Positions 1 to 10,169 of a stretch of 13,445 nucleotides of DNA are shown here, in pieces. The notes beneath the pieces were generated by a model. It searched no databases and had not been told where the DNA came from. It worked only from the letters and a program-made list of their open reading frames with translations. The position numbers and the translations under genes are program-made. Position 1 is the stretch's first letter. Each line of letters begins with the position of its first letter. The stretch comes from Kiritimatiellia bacterium (lineage in GTDB: Bacteria; Verrucomicrobiota; Kiritimatiellia; RFP12; UBA1067), in contig JAFPNP010000291.1 in NCBI GenBank assembly GCA_017411125.1, forward strand, positions 1 through 13,445. The letters run 5' to 3'.

Positions 1-1
1 C

Positions 2-2680
<2,679 letters not shown>

Positions 2681-2690
2681 CCTCGGCTCG

Positions 2691-2930
2691 ATGGATATCA
2701 CGGAAGGACAGATAGTCTCCGCCACGGAGGCGAACCAGAACTTTTCGGCCGTCATGCGGAAGGTGGATGCGTTCGGGCAGGTGTTCATCTTCCGCAACAA
2801 CCGTCCTGCATACGTGCTGCACGACATAGCCTCCTGCCCGCTCGAACTTACGGACGACGAACGGGCGGACGTCGCCGTGCGCCGCGTGCTGAAACGCCAT
2901 CGCGCCGCGCTGGAGGCGCTTTCGTCATGA
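2691..2930 (+). CDS. Phd/YefM-family antitoxin
   Basis: This is a 79-residue protein. Residues 8-45 (VSATEANQNFSAVMRKVD, then VFIFRNNRPAYVLHD) follow the Phd/YefM fold: a strand and helix giving the DNA-binding dimer, then the strand pattern usually ending in 'nGkPvAVL'. The charged C-terminal helix (from about residue 52, DDERADVAVRRVLKRH) would be the toxin-neutralising tail. Antitoxins of this family bind their partner toxin and repress their own operon. The gene lies 10 bases after the beta-galactosidase stop and has no clear Shine-Dalgarno sequence. Its TGA stop overlaps the ATG of the Doc-like gene (ATGA, 2927-2930), the usual antitoxin-first coupled arrangement. Family assignment is firm. 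Whether it still works as an antitoxin depends on the degenerate partner. Confidence 0.85.
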   Translation: MDITEGQIVSATEANQNFSAVMRKVDAFGQVFIFRNNRPAYVLHDIASCPLELTDDERADVAVRRVLKRHRAALEALSS

Positions 2931-3310
2931 CGCGGCTCACGAAGGAAAAAGTGCTGTCGCTGCAAAAAGCGATCGTGAAACGCTTCGGCGGCGAATCGAA
3001 GCCGCCGCACGACATGGCCGCGCTTGATGCCGCGCTCGCCGCACCGTTCGCCAGGACGGCGGAAGGCGATGAAGCTTTCCCCACAAGGGCGGAGAAAGCG
3101 GCAAAACTCTGCCATGAACTCGCCACGAAGCGCGTGTTCGGCGCAGACGGCGCCAGAATGTCGATGGCCGTGATGCTAGTGTTTCTGGAGGCGAACGGGC
3201 TTTCCGTCGTTGCCGATCCCGACGACGTGACGGTGACGGCCCGCGCGTTGGCAAACAGGCGACTGCGCTACGACGACGTTCTTGCGTGGGTCTGCCGCCA
3301 CGCGCGCTAG
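2927..3310 (+). CDS. Doc-like (death-on-curing, Fic fold) toxin with degenerate catalytic motif
   Basis: This is a 127-residue protein, the usual length for Doc. It follows the family along its whole length: LTKEKVLSLQKAIVKRFGG at the start, LDAALAAPF at 33-41, EKAAKLCHELA at 56-66, MLVFLEANGL after the motif, and a closing segment like 'lsyddllawv'. Active Doc and Fic proteins carry HxFx(D/E)(A/G)N(K/G)R. Here residues 69-77 read RVFGADGAR, so the catalytic His is Arg, the acidic residue is Ala, Asn is Gly and Lys is Ala. Only Phe71 and Arg77 keep their identity. Doc phosphorylates EF-Tu in the P1 system; this copy is unlikely to do so. It may be a dead toxin, a regulator, or a variant with other chemistry. 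It is translationally coupled to the antitoxin by ATGA. Its TAG stop shares CTAG (3307-3310) with the stop of the convergent thiamine pyrophosphokinase gene. Confidence 0.82.
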   Translation: MTRLTKEKVLSLQKAIVKRFGGESKPPHDMAALDAALAAPFARTAEGDEAFPTRAEKAAKLCHELATKRVFGADGARMSMAVMLVFLEANGLSVVADPDDVTVTARALANRRLRYDDVLAWVCRHAR

Positions 3311-3945
3311 GCCGGATAAGGGCGATAAAGCAGCACGGACTTGTCGGCGTCGAGCGTGAACGCGTCGCCCACGGTTCGATTGAGGGTTCCGCGCCAAAGC
3401 GGAGAAAGATCGACGCCGTCCAACGGCCAGGCGAGCCCGCGCGAAACGACGCGGGTGCCCGGCGTCGGCGCGAATACCGAGACCGGTTCGCCTGGACGGC
3501 AAGGAAACGTCCGTTCGCCGCGAACTACCGAAAACACGCCCGCATTCGTCATCAAGGACGTGTCGGGAATCTGTTCCGCAAAGCCCGGCAGCAGGAAGAT
3601 GTTAGCAAGCGCATGGTCTTCGCGCAAACCCGTGGCACCGAGAATCCGCAAGCAGAGCGCATCGCCGCCGGTGCGCGGCAGGGTCTGGACGAAACGGAAC
3701 GCCTTGCAGAGGTCGTTGGTGTCCTGCTCGCCGTCGAACACGAATCGCGCTCCGAGGGCGTCCCGGACGGACTGCGGGAGCGAATCGCCGTCGCCGACCG
3801 CGTAATCGGGTTCGCGCCCGATCGCGCGGGCGGCCGCCACCGCGCCGTCGCAGGCGACAAGCACGTCCGCGCCGGCGATGGCGGCGAGAGTCGCAGCGTG
3901 CCTCGGCCTTTCGCCGTTCGCCAAAAGAACGACTCGCAACGTCAC
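3307..3945 (-). CDS. thiN: Thiamine pyrophosphokinase (thiamine diphosphokinase)
   Basis: This cytoplasmic enzyme transfers diphosphate from ATP to thiamine, giving thiamine diphosphate, which lets a cell use salvaged thiamine. The 212-residue length is normal. Family motifs appear in order: DGA at 33-35, PDYAVGDGDS at 46-55, QDTNDLCKA at 74-82 and GATGLREDHALAN at 103-115. These acidic residues bind Mg-ATP in the known structures. I chose the GTG start at 3945-3943 because it overlaps the TadB stop (GTGA) and gives MTLRVVLLANG, the expected first strand. A TTG two codons later is an alternative; the open frame reaches further back only through the TadB gene. It is the last gene of the Tad operon and is functionally unrelated to it, so co-transcription probably reflects packing rather than a shared role. 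Confidence 0.9.
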   Translation of the reverse strand: MTLRVVLLANGERPRHAATLAAIAGADVLVACDGAVAAARAIGREPDYAVGDGDSLPQSVRDALGARFVFDGEQDTNDLCKAFRFVQTLPRTGGDALCLRILGATGLREDHALANIFLLPGFAEQIPDTSLMTNAGVFSVVRGERTFPCRPGEPVSVFAPTPGTRVVSRGLAWPLDGVDLSPLWRGTLNRTVGDAFTLDADKSVLLYRPYPA

Positions 3946-4841
3946 ACCTCGATCTTGATGATCTTGCGGATGATGAGCCATCCTACGATTATGAGCGCGA
4001 ACGCCATGCCGAGACATATCGCGCCCTTGAGCGAAGTCACGAACGGAATCATCACGCCCGGCTTCAACACCAGCATGGCGATGCCCAGCACGATTGGCAT
4101 GCACGACACGACGATCCCCTGCAGCCGCCCTTGCGCGGTAAGCGTTCTTATGCGCCTCTCAATGCGCATCCGGGCGCGGATGGTTTCGGATATCTTGTCG
4201 AAGATGTCCGTGAGATTGCCGCCTGTGCGCCGTGATATGTCGATGGACGTGCATACGAGCGTAAGGTCTTCCGACCCAACGCGCGAATCTAGCGAAGCGA
4301 GCGCGTCGTCGAAACTCATGCCCACGCGCATCTGCTGCAAGAACACGTTGAACTCCTGTGCAATGGGGTTCTCGCCCGACTCCACCACGCTCTCGAACGC
4401 CTGGTTCAGCGAAAAGCCCGCCCGCAAGGCGTTCGACATTGTACTGAGCGCTTCGACGAGCTGGTCGTTGAACTTCATGCGGCGGCGCGCGCGCAGGAAA
4501 TTCGCGTAGCGTCCGGGAAGCGTGAACATGAACGCGCCGGCGGCAAGTCCGAGCACGACGCCCGTCGCGGTGGATACGGCATTGGTGAAACTGAACAGCG
4601 GGATGAAAAACAGGAAGAACGCCGCCAGCGCGGCGATCCGCCCCAAGCGTGCGATCTTTGCCGGCGAAACGAACAGGAACACCTCCTCGAACCGCTTCGC
4701 GGTCTCGGCGCCCATCGCATTGGAATACGACTCCGTGCCCTCGTTGAGGGCGCTCGTGAACATCCACGCAAAACAGAAGAAAGCCGATCCCACCGCGGCG
4801 ACCGTCGCCCAGAACAATGCCAGCGGGCTCATTTCCTCCAC
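3942..4841 (-). CDS. tadB: TadB, type II secretion F-family inner-membrane platform protein
   Basis: TadB is the membrane platform on which the TadA ATPase drives Flp pilus assembly. The 299 residues show an N-terminal membrane helix (about 7-29), two more at about 68-110, the cytoplasmic T2SF domain (about 122-235) and two C-terminal helices (about 242-262 and 270-291). FNDQLVEALSTMSNALRAGFSL, SRRTGGNLTDIFDKISETIR, LTAQGRL and the ending IIRKIIKIEV are typical of TadB rather than TadC. Two starts are possible. The GTG at 4841 has AAGGA four bases upstream and overlaps tadA by 13 bases. The ATG at 4832 makes an ATGA overlap with the tadA stop but has GGAGG only two bases upstream. The downstream junction is GTGA. 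No tadC follows, where most Tad loci have one. Confidence 0.92.
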   Translation of the reverse strand: MEEMSPLALFWATVAAVGSAFFCFAWMFTSALNEGTESYSNAMGAETAKRFEEVFLFVSPAKIARLGRIAALAAFFLFFIPLFSFTNAVSTATGVVLGLAAGAFMFTLPGRYANFLRARRRMKFNDQLVEALSTMSNALRAGFSLNQAFESVVESGENPIAQEFNVFLQQMRVGMSFDDALASLDSRVGSEDLTLVCTSIDISRRTGGNLTDIFDKISETIRARMRIERRIRTLTAQGRLQGIVVSCMPIVLGIAMLVLKPGVMIPFVTSLKGAICLGMAFALIIVGWLIIRKIIKIEV

Positions 4842-6550
4842 CCCGTCCTTTCAAGGCGCACTTCGCGATTGGAGTTCGGATCGAACATCGCAGGATCGAG
4901 GCTCAGGCCGCGGCTGCGCAGGTGTTCAAAGAAAGTGGGCACGGCGCCGGTCGGACGGAACACGCCTGCGACCTTGCCGTCCTCGTTCACGCCGGTCTGG
5001 CGGAAGGCGAAGATGTCCTGCATGACGATCTGCTGCCCTTCTATGCCCGTGACTTCGGAAATCGCCACCACCTTGCGGCTTCCGTCGGAAAGGCGGGATT
5101 CATGGATTATTATGTCCACGGCGCTCGAAATCTGCTCGCGGATCGCCCGCGAAGGAAGCTCCATTCCGCTCATCAGCACCATCGTCTCGAGACGCGAAAT
5201 CACGTCGCGGGGCGAATTGGCGTGGACGGTGGTGAGCGACCCGTCGTGGCCGGTGTTCATGGCCTGAAGCATGTCAAGCGCCTCGCCGCTTCGGCATTCG
5301 CCCACGATGATGCGGTCGGGACGCATTCGCAGGCAGTTCTTCACCAGATCGCGGATCGTCACGGCGCCGCGTCCCTCGATGTTGGGCGGACGCGCCTCGA
5401 GTCGGACCACGTGCGGCTGGACGAGACGCAATTCGGCGGCGTCCTCCACCGTCACGATCCGCTCGCCGTGCGGGATGAAACCGGAAAGAAGATTGAGCAG
5501 CGTCGTCTTTCCCGAACCAGTTCCGCCCGCCACGATGATGTTCTTGCGCATTATGACGCACGCCTTCATGAACTCTGCGGCGTTCCAGGTCCATGTGCCG
5601 AACTTGACGAAGTCCTCGACGGTGAGCGTTTTCTTCGCGAACTTTCGTATGGTGATCGTCGGGCCGGTAAGCGAGAGCGGCGGTATGATGGCGTTCACGC
5701 GGCTGCCGTCCGCAAGGCGGGCGTCGACGTATGGCTGCGATTCGTCGATGCGGCGCCCGATCGGCGATACGATACGCTCTATGATTGCCATGACGCTTGC
5801 ATCGTCCATGAACTGCAGCCCGGTGAGCTGGAGCTTGCCGGCGCGTTCTACGTACACGCGGTTCGGGCCGTTCACCATGATTTCAGTGACGGTTTCGTCT
5901 TCCAGCAGACCCTCCAGCGGACCGAGGCGCAGGGCCTCGTTGAAGATTTCCTTCTCGAGATCGTCGGCATCTATGCCCTTCGGAAGTTTTCCGGACATCC
6001 TGACCTGCTCGACGATCTCGTGAATCTTGTCCGTCGCCTGCTTTTCTAGACCGGACTTGTCCACTCCTGCCATAGTGAGGCGCTTGAGGTCGAGGCGCGC
6101 GATGAGCTCGCGCTGTATCTGTTCCTTCACCTGCTTGCGAACTTTCATCATCGGATCCAGGCGCGGCGGAGGCTCCGCGTCCGGCGGGTCGGATGGCGGC
6201 GGCGGCGCGTTCTCGGATTCGGGCCGGCTTTCAGGCTCTGGATCGATTTCGTCGTCCGCCGGCGTTACGCGCATCATCGACTGGCCGATCTGCACCACCA
6301 TGTCGGGACGGAGCGTGACCTGGCCGTCGATCGGGCTGCCGTTCACGTAAGTGCCGTTGGCGCTGTGCAAATCTTCCAGCGTCGCGCCGCCGTCGCGCAG
6401 GATGAGGAGCGCGTGCCGCTCCGACACGTCCGGATACGGCAGTCTCACCGCGCACGACTCGCCGCGCCCGACGACGTATGTGCCGTCCACCATCTTATAG
6501 CGCATGGCGGAGGCCTCGTCCGGCTTGGCGATGTCCATGAAGAAAGCCAT
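4829..6550 (-). CDS. tadA: TadA/CpaF secretion ATPase with N-terminal FHA domain
   Basis: This hexameric cytoplasmic ATPase powers Flp pilus assembly and perhaps retraction. The 573 residues have three parts. Residues 20-95 form a forkhead-associated domain with Gly28-Arg29, Ser43-x-x-His46, Asn65-Gly-Thr and Asn70-Gly, the residues that bind phosphothreonine. A Pro/Glu-rich linker follows (about 98-133). The rest is a CpaF-type ATPase, with Walker A GGTGSGKT at 342-349 (Lys348) and RIIVGECRSGEALDML (Glu418), where Cys replaces the usual Val. GHDGSLTTVHANS is the His-box region. Ordinary TadA proteins lack the FHA part, although FHA-CpaF fusions are known in other bacteria. The fusion suggests control by a Ser/Thr kinase. 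ATG follows the cpaB stop after one base. Confidence 0.95.
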   Translation of the reverse strand: MAFFMDIAKPDEASAMRYKMVDGTYVVGRGESCAVRLPYPDVSERHALLILRDGGATLEDLHSANGTYVNGSPIDGQVTLRPDMVVQIGQSMMRVTPADDEIDPEPESRPESENAPPPPSDPPDAEPPPRLDPMMKVRKQVKEQIQRELIARLDLKRLTMAGVDKSGLEKQATDKIHEIVEQVRMSGKLPKGIDADDLEKEIFNEALRLGPLEGLLEDETVTEIMVNGPNRVYVERAGKLQLTGLQFMDDASVMAIIERIVSPIGRRIDESQPYVDARLADGSRVNAIIPPLSLTGPTITIRKFAKKTLTVEDFVKFGTWTWNAAEFMKACVIMRKNIIVAGGTGSGKTTLLNLLSGFIPHGERIVTVEDAAELRLVQPHVVRLEARPPNIEGRGAVTIRDLVKNCLRMRPDRIIVGECRSGEALDMLQAMNTGHDGSLTTVHANSPRDVISRLETMVLMSGMELPSRAIREQISSAVDIIIHESRLSDGSRKVVAISEVTGIEGQQIVMQDIFAFRQTGVNEDGKVAGVFRPTGAVPTFFEHLRSRGLSLDPAMFDPNSNREVRLERTGWRK

Positions 6551-6551
6551 T

Positions 6552-7376
6552 TCAGCGTCCTCCGACTACTTCGTTCTGCCGCTTCCTGTTGAGATCCTCG
6601 ATTTCGGAGCGTATCTTCTCGAAGTCCACCTGCGGCAGTTCCGCCTCGTAGTACGTGTCGTTCCGGTTGCGGAGGGCCAGGGTTATGCGGCCTCTTATCT
6701 GTTCCGCGAACACCAGCATCTCCGCTTCGCGCGGCGTGACCTCGAGCGTGACCATTGAATACGCCCCAGCGCCCGACAGGTCGTTTCGCACGACGGAGGA
6801 CTTGGACGTCTCCTTGCCCGTCGCGAGCACGAGCACGTTCTGCAGAATCGTGCAGGTGACGGTTTCCTGCACCATGGTGCGCTTGTCTTCGCCTAGTTTG
6901 GGGAAGGAGAACGTGGCTATTACGTCCACATGGTCGTTCGGCTTCACCATGCCGCTCACGGCGGCGGCGCCCGAACAGTTTATGGAGACGGCGCGCATCT
7001 TCTTGCGGATGTCGGCGGCGAGACCGCCGGCGTTCGGATGCCCGCCCTCCAGGTCGGCCCAGAAGAGCACCTCGCCCTTGGAGTGTCCGTTCAGTATCTT
7101 CCGCCCCAGCACGATATCTAATTCATCCCCGGTAAGCGCCTGTCCGCGCAGGCCGGCCTTCGGCGCGATACGCTTTTCGATGTCGTCAAATGTCAGCACG
7201 GTCCCGCTGGGCACGTCGCGCTTGAAACAGAGCACCACCACCGTGCCGTGGCGTTTGGCAAAGTCCGCCTTGAGCTTTTGCACCTCGGCATCCTTCGTGG
7301 CGAGGTAGGTGCGCGTCAGGAAGGCCGCGAGAAGGCCGACAACGATGGAGACGATCAGTACTATTTTCTGTTGCAT
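6552..7376 (-). CDS. cpaB: CpaB/RcpC-family Flp pilus assembly protein with SAF domain
   Basis: This periplasmic, membrane-anchored protein is thought to help the outer-membrane secretin of the Tad system assemble or to link it to peptidoglycan. The 274 residues begin with one membrane helix (3-22). A SAF-like domain follows (about 44-108: DVPSGTVLTFDDIEKR, then GRKILNGHSKGEVLFWADL). The RcpC/CpaB domain starts near 127 (MRAVSINCSGAAAVSGMVKPNDHVDVIATF) and carries the family's P-x-D-x-VDVI signature. The C-terminus (MVTLEVTPREAEMLVFAEQIRGRITLALR) is also typical. The start ATG has GAGGG a few bases upstream and lies 15 bases after the preceding stop. No secretin gene (rcpA/cpaC) follows, although the two are usually adjacent. 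Confidence 0.92.
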   Translation of the reverse strand: MQQKIVLIVSIVVGLLAAFLTRTYLATKDAEVQKLKADFAKRHGTVVVLCFKRDVPSGTVLTFDDIEKRIAPKAGLRGQALTGDELDIVLGRKILNGHSKGEVLFWADLEGGHPNAGGLAADIRKKMRAVSINCSGAAAVSGMVKPNDHVDVIATFSFPKLGEDKRTMVQETVTCTILQNVLVLATGKETSKSSVVRNDLSGAGAYSMVTLEVTPREAEMLVFAEQIRGRITLALRNRNDTYYEAELPQVDFEKIRSEIEDLNRKRQNEVVGGR

Positions 7377-7391
7377 GGTTCCCTCATTGTA

Positions 7392-7742
7392 TCATAAAAC
7401 GCCGCGCCTGAGAAGTTCCGTCACGGCAACGCCGTCGGGAAGATCTTCGGCAAGGATGGCCGCGAAGTCATGCCCTCGCAGCATGAGCTTGAACGTCGGC
7501 GTGCATACCGGCGCGGAAGTCCATCCGGCGGAACGGTACTCGGCCTCGCGCGCGGCGGCGGCGGACTCCGCCGTGTCGCCCTCGCGCCACACGCTTGCCG
7601 ACGTGCGTCCGCCGGCGAAAACGGTCTGCCATCCGCCGGGCGGCATGGCGGGTGCGGGCGTGCGCATGAAAACCCACCCCGCCGAACCTGCGGCGGCGCA
7701 GACGACAAGGACGGCGAACGCGATCGCGCGGGTGAAGTTCAC
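7392..7742 (-). CDS. Small membrane-anchored protein of the Tad operon, function unknown
   Basis: I do not recognise this 116-residue protein. It has one N-terminal hydrophobic helix (about 5-26, with Thr3-Arg4 before it). A Pro-rich stretch (TPAPAMPPGG) follows, then a soluble, Ala- and Glu-rich domain of about 75 residues. The VVC at the end of the helix does not fit a lipobox because the residue before Cys is Val. The likely topology is N-in with the small domain outside the cytoplasmic membrane. I chose the GTG at 7742-7740 because it overlaps the TadE stop (GTGA) and gives a clean membrane anchor. The frame extends further upstream only as sequence lying inside tadE. Its place between pseudopilin genes and cpaB suggests an accessory pilus role, but this is inference from position alone. 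Confidence 0.7.
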   Translation of the reverse strand: MNFTRAIAFAVLVVCAAAGSAGWVFMRTPAPAMPPGGWQTVFAGGRTSASVWREGDTAESAAAAREAEYRSAGWTSAPVCTPTFKLMLRGHDFAAILAEDLPDGVAVTELLRRGVL

Positions 7743-8182
7743 GGCATCCCCCCTTCTTTGGAAAACTCCGGTATGGTCATGACGGGCATATGGCATTCCT
7801 CCAGGCCGCGAAACTTCGTCGCGCCCTGCCAGAGCCACTCGTTGGACACGTCGGCCAAGTCCACGGAAAACGACTGCGACATCATCCGGCATTCGCACGG
7901 ATTCTGCATCGCCTCGGCAAATGCGCGCGGCGGCCTTTCAGGCTGCACTTCGGGCTCGGCCAGAACGCCGTCTACCTGCGGGAACTTCTTGTTGTCCAAA
8001 ATCTCCGACGCGCTGCTCTGCGCCTCGTACCCGGCCTTGCATCTCGCCTCGGACTGCAGCCGCATCGCTTCGGGTATTATCCGTCCGAACGCGATGAGCG
8101 CGCTCAGCACAAGCACGAAGATGAATATCCCCACGGCCATTTCTATCATGGCCTGGCCTGCCTTTGACCGTTCAGTGCGCAA
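7739..8182 (-). CDS. TadE-like pseudopilin
   Basis: This is a minor pseudopilin of the Flp pilus machinery. With a TTG start at 8182 the protein has 147 residues. Its short basic leader (MRTERSKAG) is followed by the prepilin cleavage site G/QAMIE, with Glu at position 5 of the mature protein. A hydrophobic helix follows (AVGIFIFVLVLSALIAFGRII). The mature part is about 138 residues with several Cys (NPCECRMM, LEECH). The TTG is preferred because GGGAGG lies 8 bases upstream and it yields a textbook leader. A start at 8251 would add 23 residues and an 80-base overlap with the TadG-like gene. The chosen start overlaps that gene's stop by 11 bases. The TGA stop overlaps the next GTG. Confidence 0.85.
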   Translation of the reverse strand: MRTERSKAGQAMIEMAVGIFIFVLVLSALIAFGRIIPEAMRLQSEARCKAGYEAQSSASEILDNKKFPQVDGVLAEPEVQPERPPRAFAEAMQNPCECRMMSQSFSVDLADVSNEWLWQGATKFRGLEECHMPVMTIPEFSKEGGMP

Positions 8183-9596
8183 TCCTCGTACCTCCCACGT
8201 CGCCGTGCTGCCCGCCGGAACGACGGCATTGTTCGTCTCCGTTTTTGTCAAGCCATTTCACGGCGACGTTGCGCAGAGCCGGCTTTTCCCATTCTTTCAG
8301 GATTTTGCAGTACGGGCATTCCGCCACATGCTTCACCGAACTCGGCGGCAGCACATGCTCGCGCACGTGGACGAGCCAATCCCTGTCCGCCATGCCGAAA
8401 CGAGAGTCCGGGAACGCCGCCAGCATCGTAAGGCGCACGTCCGTGAACGCGGGCGACACGAGCGCGAAGCATCCGTCCCACGTGACGGTGCTCTCATCTA
8501 TCGAACCGAACGGCTTCGCGGCGGCAGTCCAGGTGTTGATCCGCGCCCCCACGCCGGGCGTGAGGGGTTCGAGAACCTGGCGCACGCGCGTTGCGGCGAA
8601 CGCGCCCTGCACGTCGTACTTGTCCTTTACGTCGGAAACAATGGGCAGCCTGGCCTCGTCCGACCGGTGCATCCGGTTCCACTCGTGCCATTCGTCGTTG
8701 TACGCCGCCCACGACATAAGGGAGTTCGTCAATACGCCGCTTCTGCGCAGGGTGAAGTCCGTCACGCCGAGGCAGTCGTTGCGGCTGGCCAGATCCAGAA
8801 CCGCGCCGCGCAGTTCGTCCTCGTTCCAGATTGGCGCAAGGTCAGCAAGCGCGCAGTTCCTGATCCGTATGTCTGCGCCGAAAAATTCCGGATTGTCCGG
8901 CGAGACGGGTTTTGGTTCCGGAATCGATCCCCATCCGGAAAAATTTCTTGGAAAGTCGCGCATTCTGCGCCAATAGAACCAACACCAGTCGCGGCCTTCT
9001 ACGGCGGCGTAGAAACCGCGGTTGTAGAGGATGTGGCCGCCTTCCGGCGTGTAGTCGAAATACTGCGCGTTGTCAGCGCCGCAGAACACGCCGTCCGCCG
9101 CCGCGCCACGGAGCATCGTGGCGTAATCCGCGGCCTTCTGCGGCCACAGCTCCGTGGCGAGAAGAAGGCTCGACCGCCGTATGCACTCGTCGACTATTTC
9201 GCCCATGCCCTTGTCCGGCGCGCCAATGCCGTTCGCGACGGCGGCGCGCTGCGCGGCGAAGAAGCCCATCAGCGGTCCGGCGAACGCGATGCGCTCTTGC
9301 AGGGCGGAAAGCCGCTTGCACACGTCCTGCGCAGTGACCTGCGCCTCCGCGTCGCCCGCCTGGCAGACGGCCTCGATTTTAGCGAGGTTGATGGCGCCGA
9401 GCGCGTTGAGGGTTATTCCCTGCCAGCGGGCAGCCGCGATGGCGCCCGCGTCGCCGGCGTTCTGCATTCGGTTCTTGCGGTGGGCGGCGAGAAAAGAATC
9501 GACGCCCACGATCGTGAGCAGCACAAGCCCGAACAGCATGAACGCTAGGACGAGGGCGATCTGCCCTTCTCGAGACTTTCTTGCTCTTCCCGCCAT
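8172..9596 (-). CDS. TadG-like Flp pilus assembly protein
   Basis: The 474 residues begin with the N-terminal domain of the TadE/G-like family: a basic leader (MAGRARKSREG), a hydrophobic helix (IALVLAFMLFGLVLLTIVGV) and the pattern NRMQNAGDAGAIAAARW, which matches the usual 'lQnAaDaaALAaA'. TadG proteins are anchored in the inner membrane with a large periplasmic domain and contribute to Tad pilus function. A Gly-Gln precedes the helix, but there is no Glu at mature position 5, so prepilin cleavage is doubtful. The rest (about 60-474) resembles nothing I can name. It is rich in Trp and Cys and contains a CPYC motif (Cys427, Cys430) near the C-terminus. I see no von Willebrand A motif, unlike many TadG proteins. 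The ATG lies three bases after the previous stop with no clear ribosome binding site, which suggests reinitiation. Confidence 0.82.
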   Translation of the reverse strand: MAGRARKSREGQIALVLAFMLFGLVLLTIVGVDSFLAAHRKNRMQNAGDAGAIAAARWQGITLNALGAINLAKIEAVCQAGDAEAQVTAQDVCKRLSALQERIAFAGPLMGFFAAQRAAVANGIGAPDKGMGEIVDECIRRSSLLLATELWPQKAADYATMLRGAAADGVFCGADNAQYFDYTPEGGHILYNRGFYAAVEGRDWCWFYWRRMRDFPRNFSGWGSIPEPKPVSPDNPEFFGADIRIRNCALADLAPIWNEDELRGAVLDLASRNDCLGVTDFTLRRSGVLTNSLMSWAAYNDEWHEWNRMHRSDEARLPIVSDVKDKYDVQGAFAATRVRQVLEPLTPGVGARINTWTAAAKPFGSIDESTVTWDGCFALVSPAFTDVRLTMLAAFPDSRFGMADRDWLVHVREHVLPPSSVKHVAECPYCKILKEWEKPALRNVAVKWLDKNGDEQCRRSGGQHGDVGGTRIAH

Positions 9597-9599
9597 GCG

Positions 9600-10169
9600 C
9601 TATTTCAGATACAGGGAGTAGTGGTTTTCGATGGCAGCCTCGCCGGTGATGCGGCGGAACTCGCGCTGTCTGGAGCAATCGCCCTCGGAACCGTACAGCG
9701 GATGGTTCTGCCACACGCGCACCCGCAGCTCCGAATTGTCGTCCTTCACTTCGTCCACGGTCCAGCCGAGTTTGTCGGAATCCCACAGCTCGAAATCGAG
9801 CACGCCTCTCGTATACGCTTCCGACGGCGTCTCCATATAGCTTCCCATGCGGCTGATTATCATGGCGTTGGAAAGACCTGCATTCTCGTCCGTCAAGGAA
9901 CGGCATCTGCCGGCCACGCTCGCCGTCGCAACGCGCACGGACTTCGTGATCATGAAGTCGTCAAAACCCACGGTGCGCGCGCGCGCCGCGCGGGCGGCGG
10001 CATAATCGAGCACGGTGTGCACGTTGAAGAGATTGGCGTACTCGTAGGTGAGGAAGAAAGCGAGACACAAGAAAATCATGACGACAATCGTTTCGACCAT
10101 CGCCTGCCCGCTCCGCCTGCCGGACCGCGCTGCCGCGTCGGCGCGGGAGTGCGCCGCACGCGCCGTCAT
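9600..10169 (-). CDS. TadE-like pseudopilin (first copy in the operon)
   Basis: This is a 189-residue minor pseudopilin. A 21-residue Arg/Ala-rich leader ends in Gly, followed by the cleavage site G/QAMVE with Glu at mature position 5. The helix TIVVMIFLCLAFFLTYEYANLF comes next, then VLDYAAARAARARTVG, the Ala-rich stretch typical of TadE. The remaining 110 or so residues would be periplasmic or in the pilus. I chose the ATG at 10169 because it overlaps the last base of the pilin stop (TGATG). The open frame upstream of it runs through the two pilin genes and is not coding. It is one of two TadE-like genes in this operon and differs from the other beyond the N-terminal domain, so they are probably not redundant. 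Confidence 0.88.
   Translation of the reverse strand: MTARAAHSRADAAARSGRRSGQAMVETIVVMIFLCLAFFLTYEYANLFNVHTVLDYAAARAARARTVGFDDFMITKSVRVATASVAGRCRSLTDENAGLSNAMIISRMGSYMETPSEAYTRGVLDFELWDSDKLGWTVDEVKDDNSELRVRVWQNHPLYGSEGDCSRQREFRRITGEAAIENHYSLYLK

Noticed and set aside
7391..7396. A TATGAT box just upstream of cpaB that could be an internal promoter.
   Set aside because: There is no -35 match or TGn extension, and the box overlaps the stop codon of the preceding coupled gene. A chance match is as likely.
7392..7742. The small Tad-operon protein as a lipoprotein.
   Set aside because: The only candidate Cys follows VV instead of Gly, Ala or Ser, so the lipobox is not met.
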